Assembly: GCA_009774375.1 (NCBI GenBank)
Contig: VSNO01000168.1
Span: forward strand, 1 to 8,928
Length of the DNA: 8,928 nt
Direction: 5' to 3'
Source of the DNA: Lachnospiraceae bacterium
GTDB lineage: Bacteria; Bacillota; Clostridia; Lachnospirales; Lachnospiraceae
The notes below the pieces were generated by a model. It did not search any database. It was not told the origin of the DNA and was given only the letters and a program-made list of their open reading frames with translations. How positions within the stretch are numbered: the stretch's first letter is position 1; every line of letters begins with the position of its first letter. Below, piece by piece: positions 1-7,321 of this stretch. The position numbers were made by a program, and so were the translations under genes.

Positions 1-2
1 AT

Positions 3-77
3 GCAAAGGTTTTGCCCCAGGGGGGCTATCCCATTCCACCAGCTGAGCTGGTGGTTGGGCCTTTCGGCGGTGAATAG
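3..77 (+). CDS. C-terminal tail of an unidentified upstream gene (partial)
   Basis: The frame starting at base 3 is open for 24 codons and ends at TAG 75-77. Its translation ends in PPAELVVGPFGGE, which looks more like a real protein tail than the Trp/Cys-rich peptide encoded by the same bases in the frame of the next gene. It overlaps the proposed GTG start of the DUF1537 gene by 8 bp (GTGAATAG), a typical translationally coupled operon junction. I do not recognise the family. A role in the same sugar pathway is inferred only from position. Confidence 0.45.
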   Translation, partial: AKVLPQGGYPIPPAELVVGPFGGE

Positions 78-1365
78 AATCAGAGTAGGTGTGGCTGCCG
101 ACGACATCACGGGTGCGAACGATATTGGCATCTGTTTTGCCAGCGGCGGCTATCGATGTGCGGTTTTTCCGCAGGAACTGATCCGGGACAGGGATCTGCA
201 GGAGGAGGCTCGCGGGCTGGACGTGGTCATCATCGATACGGACAGCCGGTTTGACGATCCCGGGACGGCGGCTGCCAAGGTTGCGGATGCGACGCGGCTG
301 TTAAGAGAACTGTCCTGCGACCGATATTTCAACAAGACCTGTTCTGTCTTCAGGGGCAATATCGGCGCTGAGTTTGACAGTATGCAGGATGTGCTCGGGG
401 TGTCCTCTTCCATGGTCATCCTGGGTTTTCCCAGAAACGGAAGGACCACCGTGGACGGTGTGCACTATGTATATGGCACAAAACTGGAGGATTCCCAGTT
501 TCGCAAGGATCCGATCCATCCGATGGAGCTCTCTTATCTGCCGGACATTCTGGCAAAGCAGTCTGACCGCAGCGTCGGTCTGGTGACCTGGGAGGATCTG
601 GATCAGGGCGTGCTGCATGTCATCGAGAAAAAGGACAGGCTGAAAAAAGAAGGCTGTGCCTATGTGCTGTTTGATATCCGCAGCCAGGACGATATTGCCC
701 TGGTGGCGGAGGCAGTGGCGGAGGAGCAGAATATCTGCGGAAGCTCTGCCATCGGGGAATTTCTGCCGGGAGCGTACCGCAGGCTGCAGGCGGAAGCTGC
801 GCGGACAGCTGCCAGCCAGGCACTGCTCGTGGCGGGCAGCCTGACCGATCAGAGCAAGGCGCAGACCGCGCATATCCGCTCGCTGGGCTGGCCGGTCTTT
901 GAGCTGGACTGCCAGGCCGTGTTTGACCGGGAAAGCCGGAGGGAGGCAGAGCAGCAGCTGGTCCGGAGGGCGGTGGCAGCGATGACAGAGACAGGCCATG
1001 CGATGATCTGCTCCCAGCAGGATGCGGAGAAAGCGGAAGAAGCCAGGACGCGGGGCGGCCGGCAGGGACTTTCCTGGCAGGAGGTGGGCAGGCTGATCTC
1101 CGGCAGCCTGAGCTGTGCAGCGGAGGAGATCTTAAGGCAGACGGGCTGCAGAAACCTGGTGGTGGCAGGCGGGGATACCTCTGCGGCAGTGACCAGACAG
1201 CTGGAGATCTACCGCATGGAGATCGGCAGGGAGATCGAACCGGGCGTGCCGTTCATGAAGGGAAGGTGCTGTCTTGGCGCGTTGAATCTGGTACTGAAAT
1301 CAGGGAGCTTTGGCGGCAAAACCTTTTTGGAAAAAGCGGCGGTCAATGTGGTAAATGGAGGATGA
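70..1365 (+). CDS. DUF1537 / four-carbon acid sugar kinase family protein (OtnK/DtnK-like)
   Basis: Family members are ATP-dependent kinases that phosphorylate four-carbon sugar acids such as threonate or erythronate, or related substrates, before an isomerase/dehydrogenase and an aldolase act. Numbering from GTG 70, the N-terminal substrate domain has ADDITGAND (10-18), DTDSR (56-60) and FNKTCSVFRGNIGAE (about 87-101). The C-terminal nucleotide-binding domain has AGSLTDQS, GGDTS (starting at 367) and KSGSFG (starting at 410). The length of 431 residues is normal for the family. An in-frame ATG at base 1 would add 23 residues (FHQLSWWLG...) that look unlike the family, whose proteins begin just before the ADD motif. 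Bases 3-77 also read better as the end of another gene, so GTG 70 is preferred, with a weak G-rich ribosome site near 51-59. The stop lies directly against the SIS gene start. The exact substrate cannot be read from sequence. Confidence 0.87.
   Translation: MNRIRVGVAADDITGANDIGICFASGGYRCAVFPQELIRDRDLQEEARGLDVVIIDTDSRFDDPGTAAAKVADATRLLRELSCDRYFNKTCSVFRGNIGAEFDSMQDVLGVSSSMVILGFPRNGRTTVDGVHYVYGTKLEDSQFRKDPIHPMELSYLPDILAKQSDRSVGLVTWEDLDQGVLHVIEKKDRLKKEGCAYVLFDIRSQDDIALVAEAVAEEQNICGSSAIGEFLPGAYRRLQAEAARTAASQALLVAGSLTDQSKAQTAHIRSLGWPVFELDCQAVFDRESRREAEQQLVRRAVAAMTETGHAMICSQQDAEKAEEARTRGGRQGLSWQEVGRLISGSLSCAAEEILRQTGCRNLVVAGGDTSAAVTRQLEIYRMEIGREIEPGVPFMKGRCCLGALNLVLKSGSFGGKTFLEKAAVNVVNGG
1357..1361 (+). 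promoter_or_regulatory. GGAGG ribosome binding site deciding the SIS gene start
   Basis: GGAGG lies inside the last codons of the kinase gene, 5 nt before ATG 1367. It favours 1367 over the in-frame ATG at 1355, which has no comparable site upstream, and suggests translational coupling of the two genes. Confidence 0.7.
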
Positions 1366-1366
1366 G

Positions 1367-1996
1367 ATGACAGATCATATCAGAAAAATGACAGACAGAT
1401 ATCCGGCGCTGGAGGGTGTGAGCGGCGAAGTAAACGAGGCCTTTGAGATACTGAAGACCTCCTACGAGAACGGCGGCAAGCTGCTTGTCTGCGGAAACGG
1501 CGGCAGCGCTTCTGACTCCGAGCATATCGTAGGGGAGCTGATGAAAGGTTTTTACAGGCAGCGCCCCCTTCCGGAGGCAGAGAAAAAAGCGATCGGCGGG
1601 ATCAGTGCGTTTTTGCAGGGGGCGCTTCCCGCTATCGCGCTGACAGGCCATCCGGCGCTGACCACAGCATTCTCAAATGATGTGAAAGCGGATATGGCTT
1701 TTGCACAGCAGGTGTATGGTTACGGAAAGGCGGGCGATGTGCTGGCCGCCCTGAGCACCTCCGGAAATTCTGTCAATGTACTGCATGCAGTGACGGTGGC
1801 GAAGGCAAGAGGTCTGGCGGTGATCGGACTGACCGGCAGGGACGGCGGCAGATTAAGAAAATGCTGCGACGTGTGCATCGCAGTGCCCGCCGGGGTGACA
1901 GCGGAGATTCAGGAGTATCACCTTCCTGTGTACCATACGCTGTGCGCAATGCTGGAAGAGCATTTTTTCCCGGAGGATGAAACGGAAACCGGATGA
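1367..1996 (+). CDS. SIS-domain phosphosugar isomerase, GmhA-like
   Basis: This is a 209-residue single-SIS-domain protein, close in size to sedoheptulose-7-phosphate isomerase GmhA (about 190 aa). The phosphosugar-binding loop is CGNGGSASDSEH (42-53), and the second Ser/Thr loop is ALSTSGNS (128-135). The metal ligands known from E. coli GmhA (His61, Glu65, Gln172, His180) have counterparts with identical spacing: His53, Glu57, Gln182 and His190. It is therefore probably a catalytically competent aldose-phosphate/ketose-phosphate isomerase rather than a DiaA-type or regulatory SIS protein. No heptose or LPS genes are nearby. Between a DUF1537 kinase and a class II aldolase remnant, it more likely isomerises the product of the kinase; this is inference from context. 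The start at 1367 follows a GGAGG site. Confidence 0.85.
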   Translation: MTDHIRKMTDRYPALEGVSGEVNEAFEILKTSYENGGKLLVCGNGGSASDSEHIVGELMKGFYRQRPLPEAEKKAIGGISAFLQGALPAIALTGHPALTTAFSNDVKADMAFAQQVYGYGKAGDVLAALSTSGNSVNVLHAVTVAKARGLAVIGLTGRDGGRLRKCCDVCIAVPAGVTAEIQEYHLPVYHTLCAMLEEHFFPEDETETG

Positions 1997-2011
1997 CACG
2001 ACAGGGAGCCG

Positions 2012-2464
2012 ATGGCTGAACTGTTGTGCGGAAAGGACAGGTACAGACAGATGGATGTGAGACAGATCCAGGAGTTGAGAGAAGAGATCTGCCGGATCAG
2101 CGCGCTGATGTTTGCAAAGGGACTGGTCAGCGGCAAGGATGGAAATATCAGTGTCAGGATCGCGGCGGATGAGATGCTGGTGACGCCCTCGGGTGTCTGC
2201 AAGGCGTTTCTGGAGCCGCAGATGATCCTGCGCCAGCGGTTTGACGGCACTGTCGTGGAGGGGGAACTGCGCTCCACGCGGGAGGCGGGGATGCACAGCC
2301 GGCTGTATGCGCTGAGGCCGGAGGTCGGCGCCATCGTGCACTCCCACCCGGCGGCAGCCACCGCTTTTGCGGTCTGCGGAAAGGAGCTGCCCCGGGATAT
2401 CCTGCTCGAGGTCCCCGCCCTGCTGGGGAAGACCGCAGTGGCAGGATATGCGCCTGCGGGCAGC
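2012..2464 (+). pseudogene. Remnant of a class II aldolase (lacks C-terminal third and one metal His)
   Basis: This part of the fused frame matches the start of L-fuculose-phosphate/ribulose-phosphate-type aldolases. It has GNIS (44-47) and TPSG (58-61) for phosphate binding, Glu91 in STREAGMH as the likely catalytic acid, and His110-Ser-His112 as two metal ligands. The match runs to AGYAPAGS (144-151), where the family normally continues with about 60 residues containing the NHG motif. That motif supplies the third metal His (His155 in E. coli FucA). The sequence switches to GH3 instead. Aldolase activity is therefore probably lost, though the reading frame is intact. Confidence 0.7.
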
Positions 2465-4627
2465 ATTATGAAACAAAAATATCAGGATGAGACATTGAAT
2501 TTCCGGGAGCGCGCAAAAGACCTGGTCGCGCAGATGACGGTGGACGAGTGCACCACGCAGATGATCTATGAGGCAAAGAAAATAGACCGTCTGGGCGTCA
2601 GAGCTTACAACTGGTGGAACGAGGCGCTGCACGGGGCGGCGAGGAGCGGGATGTCCACCGTCTTTCCACAGGCGATCGGCATGGCGGCCTCCTTTGATCC
2701 CGAACTGGTGGGCAGGATGGCGGCAGTGGCGGCAACAGAGGGGCGCGCCAAGTACAATACCTTCCAGAAATATAAAGACTACGGCATATATAAAGGACTG
2801 ACCTTCTGGTCACCCAACGTGAACATCTTCAGGGATCCCCGATGGGGAAGGGGGCAGGAAACCTACGGGGAAGACCCGTATCTGTCAGGAAAGCTCGGCG
2901 CCGCCTTTGTCAGGAACCTGCAGGGCGATGATCCCAGATACATGAAGGCTGCCGCCTGTGCGAAGCATTTTGCCGTGCACTCCGGCCCCGAAGCGCTGCG
3001 CCATGAGTTTGATGCGGTGGTCAGCAGACAGGATCTGGAGGAGACCTACCTGCCCGCGTTTCAGGACCTGGTCGATGCAGGCGTCGAGGGATTCATGGGC
3101 GCGTACAACAGGACGAACGGGGAACCCTGCTGCGGCAGCAGGACGCTGATGGTGGATATCCTGCGCGGCAGATGGAAGTTCGACGGTTACTTTACCTCCG
3201 ACTGCGGGGCGGTCGCAGATTTCCACCTGCATCATATGGTGACCAGCACGCCCACGGAATCGGTCGCACTCGCGCTGAAAAACGGCTGCGACCTGAACTG
3301 CGGCAATACCTACGTCTACCTGATGGCGGCGTACCAGGAGGGGAAGATCACGGAGGAGGAGATCCGGACCTCCTGTGAGCGGCTGATGGAAACCCGGTTC
3401 AAGCTGGGCATGTTCGATGAGAAGACACCCTTTGACGACATTGATTACACTGCCATCGACACGGAGGAGAGCCGCGCCCTGAATGAGGAGGCAGCCAGAA
3501 AGACCATGGTCCTGTTAAAAAATAACGGTATACTTCCGCTGCGGAAAGACAGGCTCCGCAATGTTGCAGTGATCGGCCCCAACGCAAACTCCATCGTTCC
3601 TCTGAACGGCAACTATCACGGCACAGCGAACCAGTATCATACCGTGCTGGAATCCATCCGCAGGGCATTGCCGGAGGGCGTGCGCCTGAATTATTCCAGA
3701 GGCAGCCACCTTTATGAGTACAAGCTGGAGGATCCCGGATTTGCGGGAGACTGCCTGGCGGAGGTAAAGGCGCAGACGGATCTGGCAGATGTGGTGATCC
3801 TGGTGGTGGGCATGGATGAGACCATTGAGGGGGAGGAGATCATCGGAAAAGAGGGTTTTACCGGAGACCGGAATGATCTGCTGCTGCCCCAATGCCAGCA
3901 GGATCTGATCGCCGCGGTGATGGCGCGCGACACCCCGGTGGTGCTGGTGAATATGAGCGGAGGTGCGGTGGATTTCGGGGATGGAAACCGCGCGGATGCG
4001 ATCATACAGGCGTGGTATCCCGGCGCCGTGGGCGGCAAGGCTGTCAGTGACCTGATCTTTGGAGAGTATTCTCCTTCCGGGAGGCTGCCTGTCACATTTT
4101 ACCGCAATGACAATACGCTGCCGGATTTTGAGGATTACAGCATGGATAACAGGACCTACAAGTTTTATAAGGAAAGACCGCTGTTTCCTTTCGGTTACGG
4201 CCTGAGCTACACCACTTTTGCATACAGTGATATGCGCACCGGACAGGAAACCTTTGCACCGGGAGAGGACGTGACGGTGACAGTGAAGGTCAGGAATACA
4301 GGCGGGACGGCGTCGGACGAGATCGCGGAGTGCTATCTGCGGGATGAGGCCGCATCCGTCCGTGTGCCGGTACACAAGCTCTGCGGCATGCAGCGCATCA
4401 CCCTTTTGCCCGGCGAGGAAACGACAGTGACCTTCACCGTGGACGGGCGGCAGTTTGCGATCGTAGATGAGGAGGGAGAGCGCGTCTTTGAACCCGGTGC
4501 ATTTACCATATTTGCGGGCGGCTGTCAGCCAGAGCCCTACAGCGAGGAGCTTTCAGGGACAAGGGAAGCCTCGGTCCGTGTTATCATGACATCGTCTCCG
4601 GCACAAAGAGATGCGGGGACTGATTGA
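2012..4627 (+). CDS. In-frame fusion: truncated class II aldolase + complete GH3 beta-glycosidase
   Basis: One uninterrupted 871-codon frame encodes two unrelated enzymes. Residues 1-151 are the front of a class II (FucA/AraD-type) aldolase. From Met153 a complete GH3 exo-beta-glycosidase follows (719 residues, usual length). GH3 landmarks include WNEALHG, TVFPQAIGMAASFD, RDPRWGRGQETYGED (274-288), KH (318-319), the nucleophile motif TSDCGAV with Asp397 (Asp245 counted from Met153), GCDLNCGNTY, the second alpha/beta domain with DRNDLLLP, PFGYGLSYTTF (726-736) and a fibronectin-III-like C-terminus. SDCGAVADF and DLNCGNTY resemble the xylosidase/glucosidase branch of GH3. No signal peptide is seen, so it likely acts in the cytoplasm on imported oligosaccharides. 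The start at 2012 has AGGGAG at 2003-2008, a short 3-nt spacing; ATG 2051 is an alternative. Met153 (ATG 2468) has no Shine-Dalgarno. The exact glycoside specificity is unresolved. Confidence 0.85.
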   Translation: MAELLCGKDRYRQMDVRQIQELREEICRISALMFAKGLVSGKDGNISVRIAADEMLVTPSGVCKAFLEPQMILRQRFDGTVVEGELRSTREAGMHSRLYALRPEVGAIVHSHPAAATAFAVCGKELPRDILLEVPALLGKTAVAGYAPAGSIMKQKYQDETLNFRERAKDLVAQMTVDECTTQMIYEAKKIDRLGVRAYNWWNEALHGAARSGMSTVFPQAIGMAASFDPELVGRMAAVAATEGRAKYNTFQKYKDYGIYKGLTFWSPNVNIFRDPRWGRGQETYGEDPYLSGKLGAAFVRNLQGDDPRYMKAAACAKHFAVHSGPEALRHEFDAVVSRQDLEETYLPAFQDLVDAGVEGFMGAYNRTNGEPCCGSRTLMVDILRGRWKFDGYFTSDCGAVADFHLHHMVTSTPTESVALALKNGCDLNCGNTYVYLMAAYQEGKITEEEIRTSCERLMETRFKLGMFDEKTPFDDIDYTAIDTEESRALNEEAARKTMVLLKNNGILPLRKDRLRNVAVIGPNANSIVPLNGNYHGTANQYHTVLESIRRALPEGVRLNYSRGSHLYEYKLEDPGFAGDCLAEVKAQTDLADVVILVVGMDETIEGEEIIGKEGFTGDRNDLLLPQCQQDLIAAVMARDTPVVLVNMSGGAVDFGDGNRADAIIQAWYPGAVGGKAVSDLIFGEYSPSGRLPVTFYRNDNTLPDFEDYSMDNRTYKFYKERPLFPFGYGLSYTTFAYSDMRTGQETFAPGEDVTVTVKVRNTGGTASDEIAECYLRDEAASVRVPVHKLCGMQRITLLPGEETTVTFTVDGRQFAIVDEEGERVFEPGAFTIFAGGCQPEPYSEELSGTREASVRVIMTSSPAQRDAGTD

Positions 4628-4645
4628 CACAACAGGAGGAAAGCG

Positions 4646-6124
4646 ATGGCGAATGAGAAGGCATTAAAAAATAAAGTACAGCTGATCACGTATGCGGACT
4701 CCCTGGGCGGCAGTCTGAAAGCGTTGAATGCAGTTCTGACAGGATATTTCATGGATATTTTTGAGGGGGGCGTGCACATCCTGCCGCCTTTCCCCTCCTC
4801 CGGGGACAGGGGGTTTGCGCCCACGACCTATTTTGAGATCGAGCCGGCCTTTGGAACCTGGGACGATATGAAGGCGATCGGTGAGCATTTCGGCATCGCG
4901 GTGGATCTGATGATCAACCATATCTCCCAGCGTTCCGAGTACTTTCAGGATTTTCTCAAAAAGGGCAGAAAATCCCGGTATGCAGACTTTTTTCTGACAC
5001 TGGATAAGATCTGGCCGGGCGGCGAGCCGGTGAAGGCAGACCTGGACAAGGTGGCACTGCGCCGCGAGGTTCCCTACTCCGAATTTACGATCGAGGAGAC
5101 CGGTGAAAAGGAGCGGGTGTGGACGACTTTCGGCGCGTCCGACCCCTCCGAGCAGATCGACCTGGACGTACATTCTCCCGCAGTGCAGGAGATGTTTCGA
5201 AAGATCCTGACCCTGTTTGCCGGAAACGGTGTCAGGATGGTACGTCTGGATGCCGTCGGCTATGTGCTGAAGAAGCCCGGGACCAGCTGCTTTTGCCTGG
5301 AGCCGGAGATGTATGACTATATCAGCGAAGTGAAGCAGATCACCGATGCCCTGCAGATCGACATTCTGCCGGAGGTGCACGCCGACATCGGGATCCAGTA
5401 CCGCCTGGCGCGACGGGGCGTGTGGATCTATGATTTTATCATGCCGTACATGGTGCTGCATACCCTGATGTTCAGGAGGCACGACAAGCTCTACAGATAC
5501 CTGGCGGACCGCCCCGAAAACCAGTTTGTCACGCTGGACTGCCATGACGGGATCCCGGTCAAGCCCGACCTGGATGGTATGATCGACGAGGAGGATGCGC
5601 TGGTGGTGGTGAACAAATGCCTGGAAAGAGGCGCGCGCGTGACCCGCGTCCTGTCAGAAAGCCACAAGGGCAGGCACGGTTTTGACGTACACCAGATCGT
5701 CTGTACCTACTATGAAGCGCTGGGCTGTGATGATGACGCATACCTGGCGGCGAGGGCGGTCCAGTTCTTTGTGCCGGGCATACCCCAGGTTTACTATGTA
5801 GGTATGCTGGCAGGCAGAAACGACACAAAGAGAGCGGACCAGACTGGTGACAACAGAGAGATGAACCGCCACAACTACACGCTGGAGGAGGTGGACGCCG
5901 CGGTGGGGACAGCAGTGGTCCAGAGACTGATGGCACTGGTGAGATTCCGCAACCGCCATCCCGCGTTTGACGGCACCTTTGAGACCGTTGCATGCCCCGC
6001 AGACCAGATATGCCTGAGATGGACGCTGGGTGAGGACTCCTGCACCCTGCATGTGGATCTTGGCGTCTTCAGGACGTATATCGTATCGGTGACAGGCGGT
6101 GTGGAGGAGCGGATCGAGGTCTGA
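4646..6124 (+). CDS. GH13_18 sucrose phosphorylase, probably sucrose 6'-phosphate phosphorylase
   Basis: The 492-residue protein belongs to GH13 subfamily 18, which splits sucrose or relatives with phosphate into alpha-glucose 1-phosphate. It begins with the family pattern KVQLITYADSLGGSL and FEGGVHILPPFPSS. The catalytic triad is Asp202 (RLDAVGY), Glu243 (LPEVHAD) and Asp301 (DCHDGIPV), spaced as in Bifidobacterium adolescentis sucrose phosphorylase (192/232/290). At the acceptor site, Tyr344-Gln345 of the Bifidobacterium enzyme is replaced by His349-Gln350 (FDVHQI), and Arg139/Arg140 occupy the neighbouring loop. From memory, a His/Arg pair here distinguishes sucrose 6'-phosphate phosphorylases, which act after PTS uptake and release fructose 6-phosphate. 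A strong AGGAGGA (4634-4640) precedes ATG by 5 nt, and the gene starts 18 nt after the GH3 stop, so they share an operon. Glucosylglycerol or glucosylglycerate activity cannot be fully excluded. Confidence 0.88.
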   Translation: MANEKALKNKVQLITYADSLGGSLKALNAVLTGYFMDIFEGGVHILPPFPSSGDRGFAPTTYFEIEPAFGTWDDMKAIGEHFGIAVDLMINHISQRSEYFQDFLKKGRKSRYADFFLTLDKIWPGGEPVKADLDKVALRREVPYSEFTIEETGEKERVWTTFGASDPSEQIDLDVHSPAVQEMFRKILTLFAGNGVRMVRLDAVGYVLKKPGTSCFCLEPEMYDYISEVKQITDALQIDILPEVHADIGIQYRLARRGVWIYDFIMPYMVLHTLMFRRHDKLYRYLADRPENQFVTLDCHDGIPVKPDLDGMIDEEDALVVVNKCLERGARVTRVLSESHKGRHGFDVHQIVCTYYEALGCDDDAYLAARAVQFFVPGIPQVYYVGMLAGRNDTKRADQTGDNREMNRHNYTLEEVDAAVGTAVVQRLMALVRFRNRHPAFDGTFETVACPADQICLRWTLGEDSCTLHVDLGVFRTYIVSVTGGVEERIEV

Positions 6125-6190
6125 GCCTGATCTTGAAAGAATTTCGCGGAGCACGACCCTGAGGATAAAGATATTCCTTGATTTGTACGA

Positions 6191-6196
6191 TATAAT
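6191..6196 (+). promoter_or_regulatory. Possible -10 box (TATAAT) upstream of the coiled-coil protein gene
   Basis: A perfect TATAAT sits in an AT-rich stretch of the 174-bp gap after the phosphorylase gene, about 100 bp before ATG 6299. No good -35 is seen at 16-18 bp (AAGATA at 17). No convincing terminator is visible in this gap, so read-through from the sugar operon is possible. Confidence 0.3.
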
Positions 6197-6298
6197 TTAT
6201 GACACATATCAATATGCCGCTTTTGGAATGCACGGATGCAGATCATATTTTCAAAAGCCGGCACGAACTGTTTTGTCTGAATCAGGGAGGATGATGGC

Positions 6299-7195
6299 AT
6301 GAGTATGATGTTAGGGATCAGTATCTCCAACAAAAAGCGAATGGAAATCAGGGATCGGAGCGGAAAGGTGACAGGCTCCATCACGGTCACGCGGGGGAAG
6401 GCGTCCCAGGTGGTTGTGAAGAAGCGTCTGCCATACAGTTTTAAAGAGATATCGACAAGGCTGTTAAAGACGAAAAAATCTGGCAATGCGCACCAGGTAT
6501 TGATCAGCGCGCGGCAGAAAGCAGTGTCGCTGCGCCTGATGTACAAGGGCGGCGTGTACGATGACGACGAGGTGTTTGCCGCGCTGATGCATGCGCAGGC
6601 GATCGTGCGGGTGGCGAAAAAGCGCGAGAAGCACCTGCAGGAGGAGGAGCGCGCCGAGAGGAAGATCGACAGGGAAGGGGCGGACAGCACGTTCTGCGAG
6701 GCGGATATCGAAGAAAAGACCGAGGAAGCTTCTTCCAGACAGATCCATAAGGAAGAGCGGGAACAGACGAAGGCAAAGATGGATATGCAGCGGATGCAGC
6801 GGATGATGGAGCAGTACGAGCGCATGATGCAGGAGGCGATGAGGGAACTCGAGCAGCTGGAGCATATGGATGCGCTCTCTGAGGAGATGGGGCTCGACGG
6901 GGAGATCAGCATGGATCCGGCGGATCTGGAGCTGATGAAGAAAAAACACCGCGCAGACGAGATGCGGGCGATCGTTGAGGCGGACATGAAGTATCTCAAA
7001 TTCATGTTTGACAAGCTCGAAAAGGAGAGGCAGAGCAACAATAACAGCATCACAGGTTTCAGCAGTGTCAGCTATGACAACGGCAGCAGCGGAAACAGCG
7101 TGTCGCTCGAGCTGGACGGCATCGATATCCCGGTGGAGGCGGCGCCGGATGCGATGACGATCATCGAGGGCGGTGCGGTCGATGTGGAGGCATGA
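6299..7195 (+). CDS. Uncharacterised charged, Met-rich coiled-coil protein
   Basis: I do not recognise a named family. The 298-residue protein starts at ATG 6299, 8 nt after AGGGAGG (6284-6290). Residues 1-80 are basic, with a beta-rich pattern (MEIRDRSGKVTGSITVTRG) and then many Lys/Arg. A very hydrophilic Glu/Lys/Arg-rich helix spans about 100-160. Residues 159-195 form a Met/Gln/Glu-rich probable coiled coil with repeated QRM/ERM units. The last ~55 residues are Asn/Ser/Gly-rich and acidic (after KERQSNNNS, about 242), a probable flexible tail. There is no signal peptide or transmembrane segment and only one cysteine (Cys133). It may be a cytoplasmic scaffold or nucleic-acid-associated protein, but this is speculation. 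Its relation to the downstream nucleotide kinase is positional only. Confidence 0.75.
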   Translation: MSMMLGISISNKKRMEIRDRSGKVTGSITVTRGKASQVVVKKRLPYSFKEISTRLLKTKKSGNAHQVLISARQKAVSLRLMYKGGVYDDDEVFAALMHAQAIVRVAKKREKHLQEEERAERKIDREGADSTFCEADIEEKTEEASSRQIHKEEREQTKAKMDMQRMQRMMEQYERMMQEAMRELEQLEHMDALSEEMGLDGEISMDPADLELMKKKHRADEMRAIVEADMKYLKFMFDKLEKERQSNNNSITGFSSVSYDNGSSGNSVSLELDGIDIPVEAAPDAMTIIEGGAVDVEA

Positions 7196-7249
7196 TCGGG
7201 ATCACGTTATACAATTTTACCAATAATAGATCCAATATCATAAATTTTC

Positions 7250-7278
7250 TAGTAAATTTTCAGATGTTATGTTAGAAT
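7250..7278 (+). promoter_or_regulatory. Extended -10 promoter of the cytidylate-kinase-like gene
   Basis: The AT-rich gap 7196-7321 contains TGTTAGAAT (7270-7278), an extended -10 with TAGAAT matching TATAAT at five of six bases. The -35 position at 17 bp (TAGTAA, 7250-7255) is weak. Transcription would start near 7285, leaving a leader of about 37 nt that contains AAAAGGAG (7306-7313). Confidence 0.5.
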
Positions 7279-7321
7279 AGAAATAACAATAGAGATAACA
7301 AATCGAAAAGGAGCTGGTGAT

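Noticed and set aside
1355..1366. ATG 1355 as start of the SIS gene
   Set aside because: No ribosome site precedes it, while ATG 1367 has GGAGG at 5 nt.
3515..4375. Reverse-strand frame of 286 codons inside the GH3 region
   Set aside because: The + strand carries unmistakable GH3 motifs throughout; the reverse product (His/Arg/Gln-rich) resembles nothing.
4664..5545. Reverse-strand frame of 293 codons inside the phosphorylase gene
   Set aside because: It is a shadow of the strongly conserved GH13_18 coding sequence.
6125..6298. Terminator or cre-type operator in the gap after the phosphorylase gene
   Set aside because: No stem followed by a T-run and no convincing cre-like palindrome could be found; only an isolated TATAAT stands out.
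5875..7053. Long reverse-strand open frame (392 codons) opposite the coiled-coil gene
   Set aside because: Its Ser/Leu/Ile/Arg-rich, low-complexity product is the mirror of Lys/Glu/Met-rich codons, it spans the end of the phosphorylase gene, and it has no recognisable domain.
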